From an uncultured Collinsella sp. (GTDB lineage: Bacteria > Actinomycetota > Coriobacteriia > Coriobacteriales > Coriobacteriaceae), in NCBI GenBank assembly GCA_900754445.1, contig CAAECW010000015.1:1-41945 (forward strand): DNA of 41,945 nucleotides. Direction: 5' to 3'. Each line of letters starts with the position of its first letter. Position 1 is the first letter of the stretch. A program made the position numbers and the translations under genes. The notes under the pieces were generated by a model that did not search any database, was not told the origin of the DNA, and was given only the letters and a program-made list of their open reading frames with translations. Shown piece after piece: positions 1-8,438 of the stretch.

Positions 1-1
1 A

Positions 2-262
2 TGTCTGCCCGGATGCGACACTGAAGTAAGTGTCCATCCTCGCAGTATCCGGTTCTCAAGGTGCACGCCCCGCGGCTGATCCGGTTCCACCGGGCCGCGC
101 GGCAAGGAGATATATTGCCAGACCGGAGGGGCCCCGTGGGCGGAAATCGCGCACTCCATAATTTGTTCACAAACGAATATGTCCCTCAGTCGCGTCCCTG
201 AGGTTATAACTGAAGCATTGGCTTCTGATATTGGCGATGACCAGCTGTTTTATGAGTATTGA
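2..262 (+). pseudogene. Possible coding remnant with an in-frame TGA, cut by the window edge
   Basis: One plus-strand frame is open from base 2 to a TGA at 260-262 except for a single internal TGA at 77-79. The second half reads like a protein tail, ending in LFYEY. No family was recognised. The left end lies outside the window, so it could be the decayed 3' end of a gene in the accessory patch beside tRNA-Lys, or chance. Nothing else gene-like is visible in bases 1-370. Confidence 0.2.
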
Positions 263-372
263 GACATCGGTCATCTCTGGAGCGCTACTTTACCCCAAAG
301 GCATCAGCTATTTGTTTCCCATCGGTAAAAGGCGGGTTTTGTTCGCCAAGCGTTCTTATATATAGATAGATA

Positions 373-441
373 CGGGTTCGAACCCATGAAAGGGCGACAA
401 AAAAAGACAGCCAACCGAAGTTGACCGCTTTCTATTCTATG
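373..441 (-). repeat. Distal copy of the tRNA-Lys downstream tail (T-arm palindrome plus decayed terminator)
   Basis: About 67 bases starting CGGGTTCGAACCCATGAAAG match 1661-1727 with a few substitutions and a two-base length difference. The other copy sits directly downstream of tRNA-Lys (minus strand) and contains its terminator. Here the terminator stem has lost pairing and no tRNA follows. The two copies bracket the AT-rich TraX patch, which looks like a segment inserted or duplicated at the tRNA-Lys tail. Confidence 0.7.
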
Positions 442-710
442 CTGGAGCATCCAGAGGGTGCTTCCGAACTCGTTTTCTCGCTGCCATTCATGCTTTCGAA
501 GCATCTTTCGACCTTCGCAGTCTCATGTTTTGAGGATCTGCCGTGTTTATCACTGTTATCAATGAGTGTGTGGAAGTGATCCTCATACAGATTCATGCGA
601 TCCGCCAGAGAACTGAGAAGCATCTTTCTGCAGCCCTCGTTGTCTATCCTCGCATCTCTCAGGTCTTCCGGAAATTCACAAGCAGTCTTAGGGTCAATTT
701 GTTTCTGCTT
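432..710 (-). pseudogene. Unidentified short ORF or gene fragment downstream of the TraX-like gene
   Basis: The minus strand is open from a stop at 711-713 to a TAG at 432-434. The only internal start codons are late. The predicted sequence is hydrophilic (it includes EDLRDARIDNEG and ADRMNLYEDHF) and composed like real protein, but no family was recognised. It begins just after the TraX-like stop in another frame, and its last codons run into the tRNA-Lys tail repeat. It is best read as the truncated 3' part of an accessory gene. Confidence 0.25.
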
Positions 711-732
711 TCAGAGACTTGTTTGAGAGTTT

Positions 733-1530
733 TTAAAGACAGTTCAAAACAATAAGCGAGACACCATAAAGCAGAGCAAGATGTGCCGGATAGAAAATGT
801 AGAAGAAATATTTCAGCTTCAGCCCTCGCTTGCCATTATAAAGATTGATAAGCAACAACGAAATTATCGCGGCAGCAACATCAGGATTAAAAATATTAGC
901 TGTAGTGAACTCAAATCCGCCGCCAATTATATGGCATGACGAAAGGAGCACTGCACATACTGCAGCAAAGAACATCTTAGCTTTGCTGTCGTGGAATAAA
1001 TAGAATGCAGCCACAAGCAGAATGCCATACGCACCGCCATCCAGCTTAGTGTATTCAGCTGCCAGTGCTGTCAAAACAATCAGAGCAATTTCTGCAATGT
1101 GCCTCTTCCATTTTGAAAGACTTTGTATCTTTTCCAGAATAATCAAAAAGACCAAGGAAAGCAGGAGCTCATACATAACATTCTGTTGCCGAAGGTCAAA
1201 TAGCTGCCCGGTTTGAACGAAATCGTATATGGGCTCCGCAATGATTGCGAAGACAAGCATATTTCGCAGGTACTTCTTTATGTCATGAGTGTGCAAAAAT
1301 CCCTCAACTATCAAAAAGCAAAATAAGGGAAATGCAATTCTGCCAAGAACATGAAGCACATCCGAAGCCTCGCTTAGAATCGCCCACTGTTCGTCTGATA
1401 TCTGATTGTACGATGCGTGAGTCATGATTCCATTGGTCAGGACGATCCTGCTTACATGATCGAGAACCATCGAGATGGCCGCTATTATCTTTAATGTGCT
1501 GCCGCTAATTCCGTATCTATCTGTTTTCAT
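733..1530 (-). CDS. TraX family membrane protein
   Basis: This 265-residue integral membrane protein starts with a motif typical of the TraX family (GISGSTLKIIAAISMVLDH), followed by about seven to eight hydrophobic segments and short basic loops. TraX of F-type plasmids N-acetylates pilin. Chromosomal TraX-like proteins in Firmicutes and Actinobacteria have no assigned substrate, so the acyltransferase role here is inferred from family only. The gene is clearly AT-richer than its neighbours, uses codons such as AAA, ATA and TTA freely, and lies between two copies of the tRNA-Lys tail, all of which point to horizontal acquisition. An AAAGGAAA stretch lies upstream of the ATG. No partner genes for conjugation are visible in the window. 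Confidence 0.8.
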   Translation of the reverse strand: MKTDRYGISGSTLKIIAAISMVLDHVSRIVLTNGIMTHASYNQISDEQWAILSEASDVLHVLGRIAFPLFCFLIVEGFLHTHDIKKYLRNMLVFAIIAEPIYDFVQTGQLFDLRQQNVMYELLLSLVFLIILEKIQSLSKWKRHIAEIALIVLTALAAEYTKLDGGAYGILLVAAFYLFHDSKAKMFFAAVCAVLLSSCHIIGGGFEFTTANIFNPDVAAAIISLLLINLYNGKRGLKLKYFFYIFYPAHLALLYGVSLIVLNCL

Positions 1531-1548
1531 TTCTTTTTCCTTTCTTTG

Positions 1549-1673
1549 GGTGGGCCGTCAGGGGTTCAGCCTGCTTCGCAGGCGGCCGCTGCGGCGCTTT
1601 CGCGCCTTGCGCGCTGCGCTGGCAAACGCTCGCGCGTTTACTCAGCTCCGCGCCCCCCGACGGGTTCGAACCC
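1549..1673. repeat. tRNA-Lys tail element: tRNA 3'-end copy, hairpins and T-arm palindrome
   Basis: Bases 1549-1567 repeat the 19 bases at 1727-1745, the 3' end of tRNA-Lys from the CC of CCA into the T-loop. GC-rich hairpins follow (GCCTGCTTCGCAGGC at 1569-1583, GGCGCTTTCGCGCC, AAACGCTCGCGCGTTT), and the unit closes with the palindrome GGGTTCGAACCC at 1662-1673. The same plan occurs beside tRNA-Gly at 10412-10546. The stretch 1531-1685 holds no gene. Confidence 0.7.
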
Positions 1674-1685
1674 ATGAAAGGGCGA

Positions 1686-1717
1686 CAAAAAAGCGACCAA
1701 CCGGAGTTGATCGCTTT
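1686..1717 (-). terminator. Rho-independent terminator of tRNA-Lys
   Basis: On the minus strand, AAAGCGATCAAC and GTTGGTCGCTTT form a 12-pair stem (one G-T pair) around TCCG, followed by a run of T. It lies 8 bases past the tRNA CCA end. Confidence 0.85.
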
Positions 1718-1725
1718 CTATTCCA

Positions 1726-1801
1726 TGGTGGGCCGTCAGGGGTTCGAACCCTGGACCTTGGGATTAAAAGTCCCCTGCTCTGCCAGCTGAGCTAACGGCC
1801 C
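1726..1801 (-). tRNA. tRNA-Lys (anticodon TTT)
   Basis: The minus strand gives a complete cloverleaf. The acceptor GGGCCGT pairs with ACGGCCC, the D arm is TAGCTCAGCTGGCAGAGC, the anticodon loop CTTTTAA carries TTT, and the T arm contains GGTTCGAACC. The CCA end is encoded at 1726-1728. The length is 76 bases with CCA. Its 3' end is copied at 1549-1567, which makes it a likely past integration target. Confidence 0.97.
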
Positions 1802-1810
1802 GCGGGTGGC

Positions 1811-1839
1811 ATTGTACCACGGTCTGGGACTATTCCCAA
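1811..1839 (-). promoter_or_regulatory. Sigma-70-type promoter of tRNA-Lys
   Basis: On the minus strand, TTGGGA (1834-1839) and TACAAT (1811-1816) are separated by 17 bases, with transcription expected to start a few bases before the tRNA at 1801. The -35 box overlaps the end of the upstream aminopeptidase gene. Confidence 0.7.
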
Positions 1840-3110
1840 CTCCATTGGCCGTTCTGGAAAATCACAACTTCACGTCCATCAGGCGTAATGCCCGTAATAT
1901 CGATGTCGTCCGTGCCGATCATAAAATCGACGTGCGTGCTCGAGACGTTAACGCCATGCTCCAGGAGCTCCTCCTTGGACATGTCATACCCACCCTCGAT
2001 GCATTCGGGGAAACCTACACCTAGCGCGAGATGGCAGCTAGCGTTCTCGTCATAGAGCGTATCGTAGAACAGAACACCACTTTCGCGGATCGGCGTGTTC
2101 TTGGAAATGAGTGCGACCTCTCCCAGGTGAGCAGCGCCCTCGTCAGTATCGATGATACTTGCGAGCGTTGCCTTGCCCACGCGGGCGTCGTAGTCCACCA
2201 CGCGGCCGCCCTCGAACTTAATCCAAAAATCGTCGACCTTATTGCCGTGGTGGATGAGCGGCATGGCAGAGTACACGATACCGTCGGCGCGCATGCGATC
2301 GGGCGAAGTGAAGACTTCCTCGGTGGGAATGTTGGGGAAGAAGGGGTGCCCATCGGGCGTCTTGCCCTTGCCGCCGGCCCACTCGTGACCTTTCGTCATG
2401 CCAATCGTCAGATCGGTTCCATTTGCCGCGGTGTAATGCAGGTAGTCGAAACGATTGTCGTTCAGGAAACGCAGGTTCTTTTCGAATGCGGCGTCATGGA
2501 GTTCCCAGTCGCTCTCTGGGTCCTGGCCATCGGCGCGCGCGGTGTGCAGAATCGCATTCCACAGCTTATAGATTGCAACCTCATCGGCGTCTCCTGGGAA
2601 CACCTCGTGCGCCCAAGCCACGACCGGAGCGCCGGCGATGCACCACGGATTGATGTTGTAATCCAGTCCACGGCGGAAAACTTTGCACTGCGTATTCCTC
2701 GCCTTTGATGCCGCGGCCGGCTTGGCTGGATTGATGCCCTTGAGGGCCGCAGGATCCGCACCCTCGATAAAGACAAAGCAGGCACCATCCTGGGCCAAGG
2801 AATCCAGCTGCATGTGCTTCCACTCGGGCGTCTGCTCAAAATAGCTTTTCTCGACATGCTCGTACGTAAGCCTCGTCACGGCATCATCGGCCCAAATGAC
2901 CGTCACGTGGCCGGCGCCGGCAGCATAGGCCTCCGCGACCACCACGCGCGCAAACGGCGCGCACTCGACCGGAGACTGAACGACGACCTCCTGGCCGGGC
3001 TTGACGTTTACGCCCTTGCGGACGACCAGGCGCGCGTAGTTTTTAATCTTGGGCTCCAGGGCCTTCATGCCCTCCAGAGCCTCTTCGACCGTCAGGGCAG
3101 CTCGAATCAT
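1830..3110 (-). CDS. M29 family aminopeptidase (AmpS/PepS type)
   Basis: This cytoplasmic metallo-aminopeptidase has about 426 residues, normal for family M29, which removes N-terminal residues using two metal ions. The family pattern is visible: an N-terminal domain ending near YNINPWCIAG, then DLTIGM, FPNIPTEEVFTSPD, a Glu in LGEVALI, a His in CHLALG, and HVDFMIGTDDIDI near the C-terminus. These supply the conserved Glu, His and Asp metal ligands. I chose the second ATG (3110) because GGAG lies 6 bases before it; the first in-frame ATG (3122) would put that GGAG inside the coding sequence. The gene seems to be a single transcription unit, upstream of tRNA-Lys on the same strand. The natural substrate is unknown. 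Confidence 0.93.
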   Translation of the reverse strand: MIRAALTVEEALEGMKALEPKIKNYARLVVRKGVNVKPGQEVVVQSPVECAPFARVVVAEAYAAGAGHVTVIWADDAVTRLTYEHVEKSYFEQTPEWKHMQLDSLAQDGACFVFIEGADPAALKGINPAKPAAASKARNTQCKVFRRGLDYNINPWCIAGAPVVAWAHEVFPGDADEVAIYKLWNAILHTARADGQDPESDWELHDAAFEKNLRFLNDNRFDYLHYTAANGTDLTIGMTKGHEWAGGKGKTPDGHPFFPNIPTEEVFTSPDRMRADGIVYSAMPLIHHGNKVDDFWIKFEGGRVVDYDARVGKATLASIIDTDEGAAHLGEVALISKNTPIRESGVLFYDTLYDENASCHLALGVGFPECIEGGYDMSKEELLEHGVNVSSTHVDFMIGTDDIDITGITPDGREVVIFQNGQWSWE

Positions 3111-3138
3111 GTGCCACTCCATCTATCTATAGAACAGT

Positions 3139-3169
3139 AAAAAGGCGCGCCGCAAAAACGACGCGCCTT
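3139..3169 (-). terminator. Terminator after the purC and membrane-protein pair
   Basis: AAGGCGCG and CGCGCCTT (3142-3149 and 3162-3169) form a strong stem. On the minus strand it is followed by TTTTTA. It separates the purC pair from the aminopeptidase gene. Confidence 0.75.
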
Positions 3170-3199
3170 ATATCTTAGCGATAAGTATGTATGCAAACG

Positions 3200-3775
3200 C
3201 TACTTCTTCTTGGAGTCCTTCTGGTCCTCCTCGGCAGCCGCGCGCTCAATAAGAGCGTTGAGCTTGTTCTCGGACATGCCCTCGGCCTGCGCGCGGTACA
3301 TGTTGCGCAAGGGACGAATACGAGCGAAGTCATAGATAAAGTCGCCCAAAATGATGACGTAGGACAAAACGATGCCGACCATCTGGACAGGGCTGGACAC
3401 CATGCCAGCGGGAGCGAAGTACAGCGAGGCCCAAATTGCCACGACGAGCACCATGCCAATGGCGAGCACAATCCACCAGATGCGACGGCGCTTGGTGTAG
3501 TCCTCGTCCTGCTTGAGGAGGATATTCGACACCGTATAGATGCGGTCCTCCTTGGCGCGCTGCTTGGCCTTGCGGGCGCGCTTCTCCTCTTTAGAGAGGC
3601 CCTCGAGGTTCTCGCCCTTCTCGAGCTCTTTGCGGCGTGCCTTAGACGAAGCCGGCACGACGCGAACGGAGCTCGCTGCTTGGCGGGCGGGCTTAGCAGA
3701 TGCGGCAGACTTGCGCGCAACCCCGGTAACTTCGTGCGATTGCGTGCGCTTGTTCGTGGCGCTACGGGTACTCAC
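3200..3775 (-). CDS. Conserved hypothetical protein with two membrane segments
   Basis: This 191-residue protein has a long, basic, Ala/Ser/Lys-rich N-terminal half (1-100) with Arg/Lys clusters such as KEEKRARKAKQRAKEDR. Two hydrophobic segments follow (about 102-122 and 130-150), then a charged Lys/Glu-rich tail ending in KKK. It starts with GTG directly after the purC stop TAA, with no intergenic bases, so it is probably translationally coupled to purC. No enzymatic motif is visible and I recognise no family. A structural or regulatory membrane role is possible, but nothing in the sequence ties it to purine synthesis except operon position. Confidence 0.75.
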   Translation of the reverse strand: MSTRSATNKRTQSHEVTGVARKSAASAKPARQAASSVRVVPASSKARRKELEKGENLEGLSKEEKRARKAKQRAKEDRIYTVSNILLKQDEDYTKRRRIWWIVLAIGMVLVVAIWASLYFAPAGMVSSPVQMVGIVLSYVIILGDFIYDFARIRPLRNMYRAQAEGMSENKLNALIERAAAEEDQKDSKKK

Positions 3776-4663
3776 TTATGCGTTCTCCTTCATGCTTGTG
3801 AACTGGAAGCCCGTGATGATCTGGAAGGCCTCGCGATAGCGCTCGGACGTGCCATCGATGACCTCGGCGGGCAGGTGCGGGGTCTCCCCCGTCATATCCC
3901 AGTTGGCCTTGAGCCAATTGCGGACGAATTGCTTGTCGTAGCTAGGCTGGATCTTGCCCTCCTCGTAGCTGGCAGCAGGCCAGAAACGGCTGGAGTCGGG
4001 CGTGAGGCACTCGTCGATCAGCGTGACCTTGCCATCGATGACACCAAACTCGAACTTGGTGTCGGCAATGATGATGCCACGGGTCGCGGCGTACTCGGCA
4101 GCGGCCTTGTAGATCTTGAGGGAAAGGTCACGAATCTGCGTGGCGATGTCCTCGCCCACGATCTCGCAGCAACGCTCGAACGAGATGTTCTCGTCGTGGT
4201 CACCGATCTCGGCCTTCGTGGACGGCGTGAACAACGGCTCGGGAAGCTTGGAAGCCTCGGTCAGGCCCTCAGGCAGCTGGATGCCGCAGACGGTGCCGTT
4301 CTCGTCGTAGGTCTTCTTGCCCGAACCGGTCAGATAGCCGCGGACGATGCACTCGATAGGAATCGTCTGGGCCTTCTTAACCAGCATGGCGCGGCCAGCG
4401 AGGTAGTCACGATACTCAGCAAACTCCTCGGGGAAATCCGCCGGGTCGATGGAAACGAGATGGTTGGGGACGATGTCGGCAAACTTATCGAACCAGAATG
4501 CCGAGATGCGATTGAGCACCTCTCCCTTAAACGGAATCTCGTCGGGAAGAATGAAGTCGAACGCAGAAATGCGGTCGGTGGCGACCATCAGCAGGTTTTC
4601 ACCGGCATCGTAAATATCACGAACCTTGCCACGGGAATCCGGACGACGCTCCATCGTTGTCAC
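3776..4663 (-). CDS. purC: Phosphoribosylaminoimidazole-succinocarboxamide synthase (SAICAR synthetase)
   Basis: PurC joins CAIR and L-aspartate, using ATP, in de novo purine synthesis. Clear family motifs are present: SRGKVRDIYD at the N-terminus (ATP-binding strand), ATDRISAFD, the glycine-rich IVRGYLTGSG, IADTKFEFG, and LIDECLTPDSSRFWP near the C-terminus. The length of about 295 residues fits the larger bacterial PurC form. Three start codons in one frame lie close together (GTG 4672, GTG 4663, ATG 4654). An AAGGAG 8 bases before the GTG at 4663 favours that one. The downstream membrane-protein gene starts immediately after the stop. purB lies about 4 kb upstream on the same strand, but no other pur genes are in the window. 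Confidence 0.97.
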   Translation of the reverse strand: MTTMERRPDSRGKVRDIYDAGENLLMVATDRISAFDFILPDEIPFKGEVLNRISAFWFDKFADIVPNHLVSIDPADFPEEFAEYRDYLAGRAMLVKKAQTIPIECIVRGYLTGSGKKTYDENGTVCGIQLPEGLTEASKLPEPLFTPSTKAEIGDHDENISFERCCEIVGEDIATQIRDLSLKIYKAAAEYAATRGIIIADTKFEFGVIDGKVTLIDECLTPDSSRFWPAASYEEGKIQPSYDKQFVRNWLKANWDMTGETPHLPAEVIDGTSERYREAFQIITGFQFTSMKENA

Positions 4664-4772
4664 GTGAGTCACTCCTTACCTAAATACGACAGAAATGCGG
4701 GTTCTTTCCCGCATGTTTTCGCAAACTCGGAGCGGCAGGGACACGGCCCCTCCTTCACCGAATAGCGAAAAG

Positions 4773-6338
4773 CTAGTGCTCCATTGTAGTAGATGCCGCG
4801 TCCGCCATGTGCTCGCGGGGCAGATGAATTGTAAAAGTCGTACCCTTTCCAAGCTCCGACTCCACGGATATGTAGCCATGGTGACGCTCGACGATCTGCT
4901 TGGTCACGGCGAGGCCGACGCCCAGGCCGCCAGCTTCGCGGGCGCGGCTGGCATCGGCGCGCCAAAACCGCCCGAAAATGCGCGACAGATCGTCCTTGGC
5001 AATACCGATGCCGGTATCAGAAACGGCAATGCTGACGTGCCTGCGGTCACTGAGCACCGACACCACGACCCAACCGCCCTCGGGGGTGTAGCGCATGGCG
5101 TTGCTCATGAGGTTGATAACACATTGCGTGATCATGTCGGGATCGGCCTCGACGACATCGTCGTGCCCTTGGGTTTCATCTGCAAAGCGAAGACGAAGGT
5201 CACGGTCGGCAAACAGACGCTCCTGGCCGTTCACAATCGATCGCACGAACGGAACCATGTCCACCGGTTCTAGATTGAGCGGAGCCGTGCTGTTTTCCAT
5301 ACGCGATAGGTCGAGCATCTGCTGCACCAGACGAGCCAGGCGACGCGTCTCGGAAGCAACGGTCTCCAAATGCTCATCGTCGGTGGGATACACGCCATCC
5401 TGCATGGCCTCGACCGTTGCGAGCATGGCCATAAGCGGCGTGCGAAGCTCGTGTGCAACGTCTGAGGTCAGGCGCTTCTCGTGTTTCATATCCTTCTCGA
5501 GCGAGGTGGCCATCTCATCGAAGGTCTCACCCAGCTGATCGATCTCGTCATCACCGCGCAGCCCCGTGCGAGCCGACAGGTCGCCGTCACGGATTTGCTT
5601 TGCGGTACTGGTGATGCGATGAATCGGTTTGGTGAGCATGCGCGACACGAGCGATCCGATAACGACCGAAATGCAGATTGCAACAACCGCGGCGAGGGCC
5701 ATGGCGTTAAAGGTCTTCTCCCTAAACGCAGAGTCCGCCTTGGTGAGCAGAGCGTCGGAGCCGATGGCCCACAGCTTTACCTGTCCGGCATGCTCGCCGG
5801 AAGACGTTACAATCTCGACGTTAGCAACGCTATCGGAGTCGGTTGGAGCAGACGAGACCGGGCTATGCGATGCCCTCTTGCCGCTCGTGTCGTCGGTCGT
5901 AGCCTGGTTTTCGCGTACATCGGCGGTGGCGCTTGCCGAGGGCCAGGAATCGTCATAAACGATCACACCCTTTTTATTGACGACCTGCATGCCCAGATCG
6001 TCGGAAACCAAACTCGACGTTGCGACCGTGCGCAGTTCTCCCGCGGTCCAAGAGCCGTTTTCCTCATATGAGGTCGCCAACTTCTCGGCAGCGGAATTTG
6101 CGATTTCGACGATATTGGAGCGTGTGTAATCCGAAAAGACCGTGCCCCACACAACAGAGACAACGCCCACCAGCACCAATACCGTCATGAGCGATGTCAG
6201 AGCAAAAGCAAGTGCCATGCGCGAGGGATAGCTCATCGTTGGCCGTGAATCGGAACGAGGCGTGTTCCAACTAGCCTTGGAACCCGCCTCGCTCTCCTGC
6301 TTGTGCTTTTGTCCGATTTCAAAGCGCGCAGGTGTCAT
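4773..6338 (-). CDS. HAMP-domain sensor histidine kinase
   Basis: This is the membrane sensor of a two-component system, 521 residues long. In order: a cytoplasmic leader of about 40 residues, membrane segment 1 (41-66), an extracytoplasmic sensor region of about 140 residues with a Ser/Thr-rich stretch, membrane segment 2 (211-233), a HAMP domain (LTKPIHRITSTAKQIRDGDL), an HisKA domain with phospho-acceptor His296 in DVAHELRTP, and an ATPase domain with N box INLMSNAMRYTP, G1 DTGIGI and G2 GLGVGLAV. It follows the response-regulator gene with an 11-base gap, so the two are co-transcribed and are cognate partners by inference. It resembles BaeS/MprB-type envelope-stress kinases, but the signal cannot be read from the sequence. 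Confidence 0.95.
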   Translation of the reverse strand: MTPARFEIGQKHKQESEAGSKASWNTPRSDSRPTMSYPSRMALAFALTSLMTVLVLVGVVSVVWGTVFSDYTRSNIVEIANSAAEKLATSYEENGSWTAGELRTVATSSLVSDDLGMQVVNKKGVIVYDDSWPSASATADVRENQATTDDTSGKRASHSPVSSAPTDSDSVANVEIVTSSGEHAGQVKLWAIGSDALLTKADSAFREKTFNAMALAAVVAICISVVIGSLVSRMLTKPIHRITSTAKQIRDGDLSARTGLRGDDEIDQLGETFDEMATSLEKDMKHEKRLTSDVAHELRTPLMAMLATVEAMQDGVYPTDDEHLETVASETRRLARLVQQMLDLSRMENSTAPLNLEPVDMVPFVRSIVNGQERLFADRDLRLRFADETQGHDDVVEADPDMITQCVINLMSNAMRYTPEGGWVVVSVLSDRRHVSIAVSDTGIGIAKDDLSRIFGRFWRADASRAREAGGLGVGLAVTKQIVERHHGYISVESELGKGTTFTIHLPREHMADAASTTMEH

Positions 6339-6349
6339 ATGTGATTTCC

Positions 6350-7072
6350 CTATTTCTCGTCCGACTTATCGGTCTTGGCCGGAGCCTCGAAGCGATAGCC
6401 GACACCATGGACGGTGTAGAGCCACTTGGGCTTCTTGGGATCATCGCCCAGCTTGGCGCGAAGATTCTTCACGTGGCTATCGATGGTGCGCTCATAGCCC
6501 TCAAAGTCATACCCGAGCACTTTCTCGACCAGCTCCATGCGGTTATACACACGGCCGGGATGGCGGGCAAGCGTGGTGAGCAGCTTAAACTCGGAAGCCG
6601 TCAGATCGACTTCCTTGCCCTCGACCAAGATCTTGTGGCCCGAGATATCGATGACCAGATCGCCGAAGTCGAGTACCTCGACGGCGGGCTCGTCGGCCTG
6701 ATGGGCACGGCGGAACAGAGCGCGAACGCGGGCGACGAGCTCGCGCGGCGAGAACGGCTTAATCAGATAGTCGTCGGCGCCGAGCTCAAGACCGATAATA
6801 CGGTCCTCGATCTCGCCCTTAGCCGTCAGCATGATGATGGGGACATCCGAGGTATCGCGAATGGTGCGGCAAACGCGCTCGCCGGGAATCTTGGGGAGCA
6901 TAAGGTCGAGCACGACCAGGTCGAACTGATGCTTCTCGAACTCCTCGATCGCGGACTGGCCGTCGCCGACGCCCACAACCCAGTAGCCTTCGCGCTCGAG
7001 ATAGGCAGCGACGGCGTCACGGATTGCCTTCTCATCCTCGACCAGCAGAATCTTTTTTGCATCTGAAGCCAT
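6350..7072 (-). CDS. OmpR/PhoB family response regulator
   Basis: This 240-residue transcription regulator is the first gene of the two-component operon. The receiver domain (8-120) has acidic residues in VEDE, phospho-acceptor Asp56 in VLDLMLP, Thr in MLTAKG and Lys105 in IKPFSPRE. The C-terminal winged helix (about 135-230) contains LTASEFKLLTTLARHPGRV, the recognition helix region RTIDSHVKNLRAKLG and the wing YTVHGVGYRF. All catalytic residues are present, so it should be phosphorylated by the kinase encoded just downstream. A purine-rich AGGGGGG lies before the ATG. The target genes are unknown; the adjacent lipoprotein operon is a candidate by proximity only. Confidence 0.96.
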   Translation of the reverse strand: MASDAKKILLVEDEKAIRDAVAAYLEREGYWVVGVGDGQSAIEEFEKHQFDLVVLDLMLPKIPGERVCRTIRDTSDVPIIMLTAKGEIEDRIIGLELGADDYLIKPFSPRELVARVRALFRRAHQADEPAVEVLDFGDLVIDISGHKILVEGKEVDLTASEFKLLTTLARHPGRVYNRMELVEKVLGYDFEGYERTIDSHVKNLRAKLGDDPKKPKWLYTVHGVGYRFEAPAKTDKSDEK

Positions 7073-7128
7073 AACACGGCCCCCCCTGTCTCAATTAGCT
7101 AAGAACAAGCCCATTTTAACGCACCTGA

Positions 7129-7167
7129 GCCCGCCGGATGCCGCTATGACGCGGCAGCTCGGCGGGC
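7129..7167. other. Two-part hairpin between the lipoprotein operon and the two-component operon
   Basis: GCCCGCCG and CGGCGGGC (7129-7136 and 7160-7167) enclose a second perfect stem, TGCCGC and GCGGCA, around TATGAC. There is no T-run on the minus strand after it, so it is at best a weak terminator for the lipoprotein gene. It could also be a structured leader upstream of the regulator. No gene lies in 7073-7226. Confidence 0.5.
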
Positions 7168-7226
7168 GGTACTCACAATTACAACGCGTTTATTCCCCTG
7201 TTGGCGCCTTTTTAACCCCTCTAAGC

Positions 7227-8438
7227 TTAAAGAGAGAATAGGCGTGCAGTGACCGTCTCTGGTATACCCTGGCTGTTGCGCACCGTGGCGTACGTAAGGA
7301 ATGAGTCCGATTTTCCCGCCGTAGCTGGATAATCGCCATACTCCAAAGCGCGGTCGGGCGACAGCAGCGAGCCATAGGTCTTGGCAGAGGTGTCGATCAG
7401 GAAATGCGACGCCTGTACCTTAACAAGGTATTTATTCTTCTTGCCAGCCGCACATGCGAGCGGCTCGCGTGACAGGAAGAGGTACGGCCCTCCCTCATTA
7501 CCGATATACGTGCCCATATTGCCCAGGCTGCCCACGCCACTATAGGCCGCCTCGATAGAAAACACGAAGGTATCGCCCATATATACGGCCTCGAAAGGCG
7601 AAACTGACGAAGGGAGGACCAACTGGGCACGCTTGGTGTTGTTGCCGTCGGTCAGATCGATTGCCGTTATGCCGTAGTAGACGCCCTCGTCGTTGCGGAC
7701 ACGCGGCGAGATGGTCAAAATGCCGTCGCTCGCGCGCGGGGCCGATGCAAAGCGGCCCGTCGATTTCCAAATTACCTCGGCCTTGGATTCATCAAGCGAG
7801 CGACGATAGCAAAACGAATCACTACTCGTTTTATTGCCGCCTGCCGAAGGCATTTTATACCAGATGACCGATGACCCGAACGCCGTAAACAGGGGCGGAT
7901 CATAGTCCTTGCCACCTCGATCGAGCTCAACCACGTCGCCAGAGAGCGAAGCGCCCGACAGATTTTGAGCGTAGAGCTTCCACGATGAATTGGCAAAGTT
8001 CATCTCAACCCACGCGAATACGCCGTCGCCGGCACGGACATCGTAGAATGCATATCCCGTGCCCTCGATAGGATCCTCGATTAATGTGGTAAGCGAGCCA
8101 TCACCCAGGTTGAGCACACCGAGTGTGTTGGCGTGCAGCGCCGATGCGGGCGCCATCATCGCCGCGGCGTAATCGCCGTCGCAGTAGTACAGCAGCGTAC
8201 CCAGAGGCAGCGTCCACGACGCCGCCGGCTCAAGATCGATGTCGACTGCCTCGTACTCATCCGTAATCGAGATGATCTTGGAATCGTCCTTGATAACCTG
8301 CGGCTCGCCGGCGGCATCATCGCTGGTGCCCGTTTTTTTCGAGCATCCGGCAAGCACCGTGGCAGCGCCCGCGGCAGCCCCACCGAGTACAAAGCCGCGA
8401 CGCGATATTCCGTTCTTGATGTGATCGGCGATACCCAT
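7227..8438 (-). CDS. Tat-exported lipoprotein, possible beta-propeller
   Basis: The 403-residue protein has a twin-arginine signal (SRRGFVLGG at 12-20) followed by an Ala/Gly-rich stretch and lipobox LAGC with Cys32, so it is probably exported folded and lipid-anchored on the outer face of the membrane. The mature part is rich in short beta-prone repeats with Gly-Asp turns and aromatic strands (for example GDGVFAWVEMNF, GSSVIWYKMPS, ASDGILTISPRV), which suggests a WD40/TolB-like propeller; this is inferred from pattern alone. Its ATG overlaps the stop of the TSCPD gene by one base (TAATG), so the two are translationally coupled. No enzyme motif was seen. It may be a surface binding or sensory protein for the adjacent two-component pair. 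Confidence 0.82.
   Translation of the reverse strand: MGIADHIKNGISRRGFVLGGAAAGAATVLAGCSKKTGTSDDAAGEPQVIKDDSKIISITDEYEAVDIDLEPAASWTLPLGTLLYYCDGDYAAAMMAPASALHANTLGVLNLGDGSLTTLIEDPIEGTGYAFYDVRAGDGVFAWVEMNFANSSWKLYAQNLSGASLSGDVVELDRGGKDYDPPLFTAFGSSVIWYKMPSAGGNKTSSDSFCYRRSLDESKAEVIWKSTGRFASAPRASDGILTISPRVRNDEGVYYGITAIDLTDGNNTKRAQLVLPSSVSPFEAVYMGDTFVFSIEAAYSGVGSLGNMGTYIGNEGGPYLFLSREPLACAAGKKNKYLVKVQASHFLIDTSAKTYGSLLSPDRALEYGDYPATAGKSDSFLTYATVRNSQGIPETVTARLFSL

Noticed and set aside
3191..4765. 524-codon plus-strand frame opposite purC and the membrane-protein gene
   Set aside because: It spans two real genes and the terminator region; PurC motifs on the minus strand are decisive.
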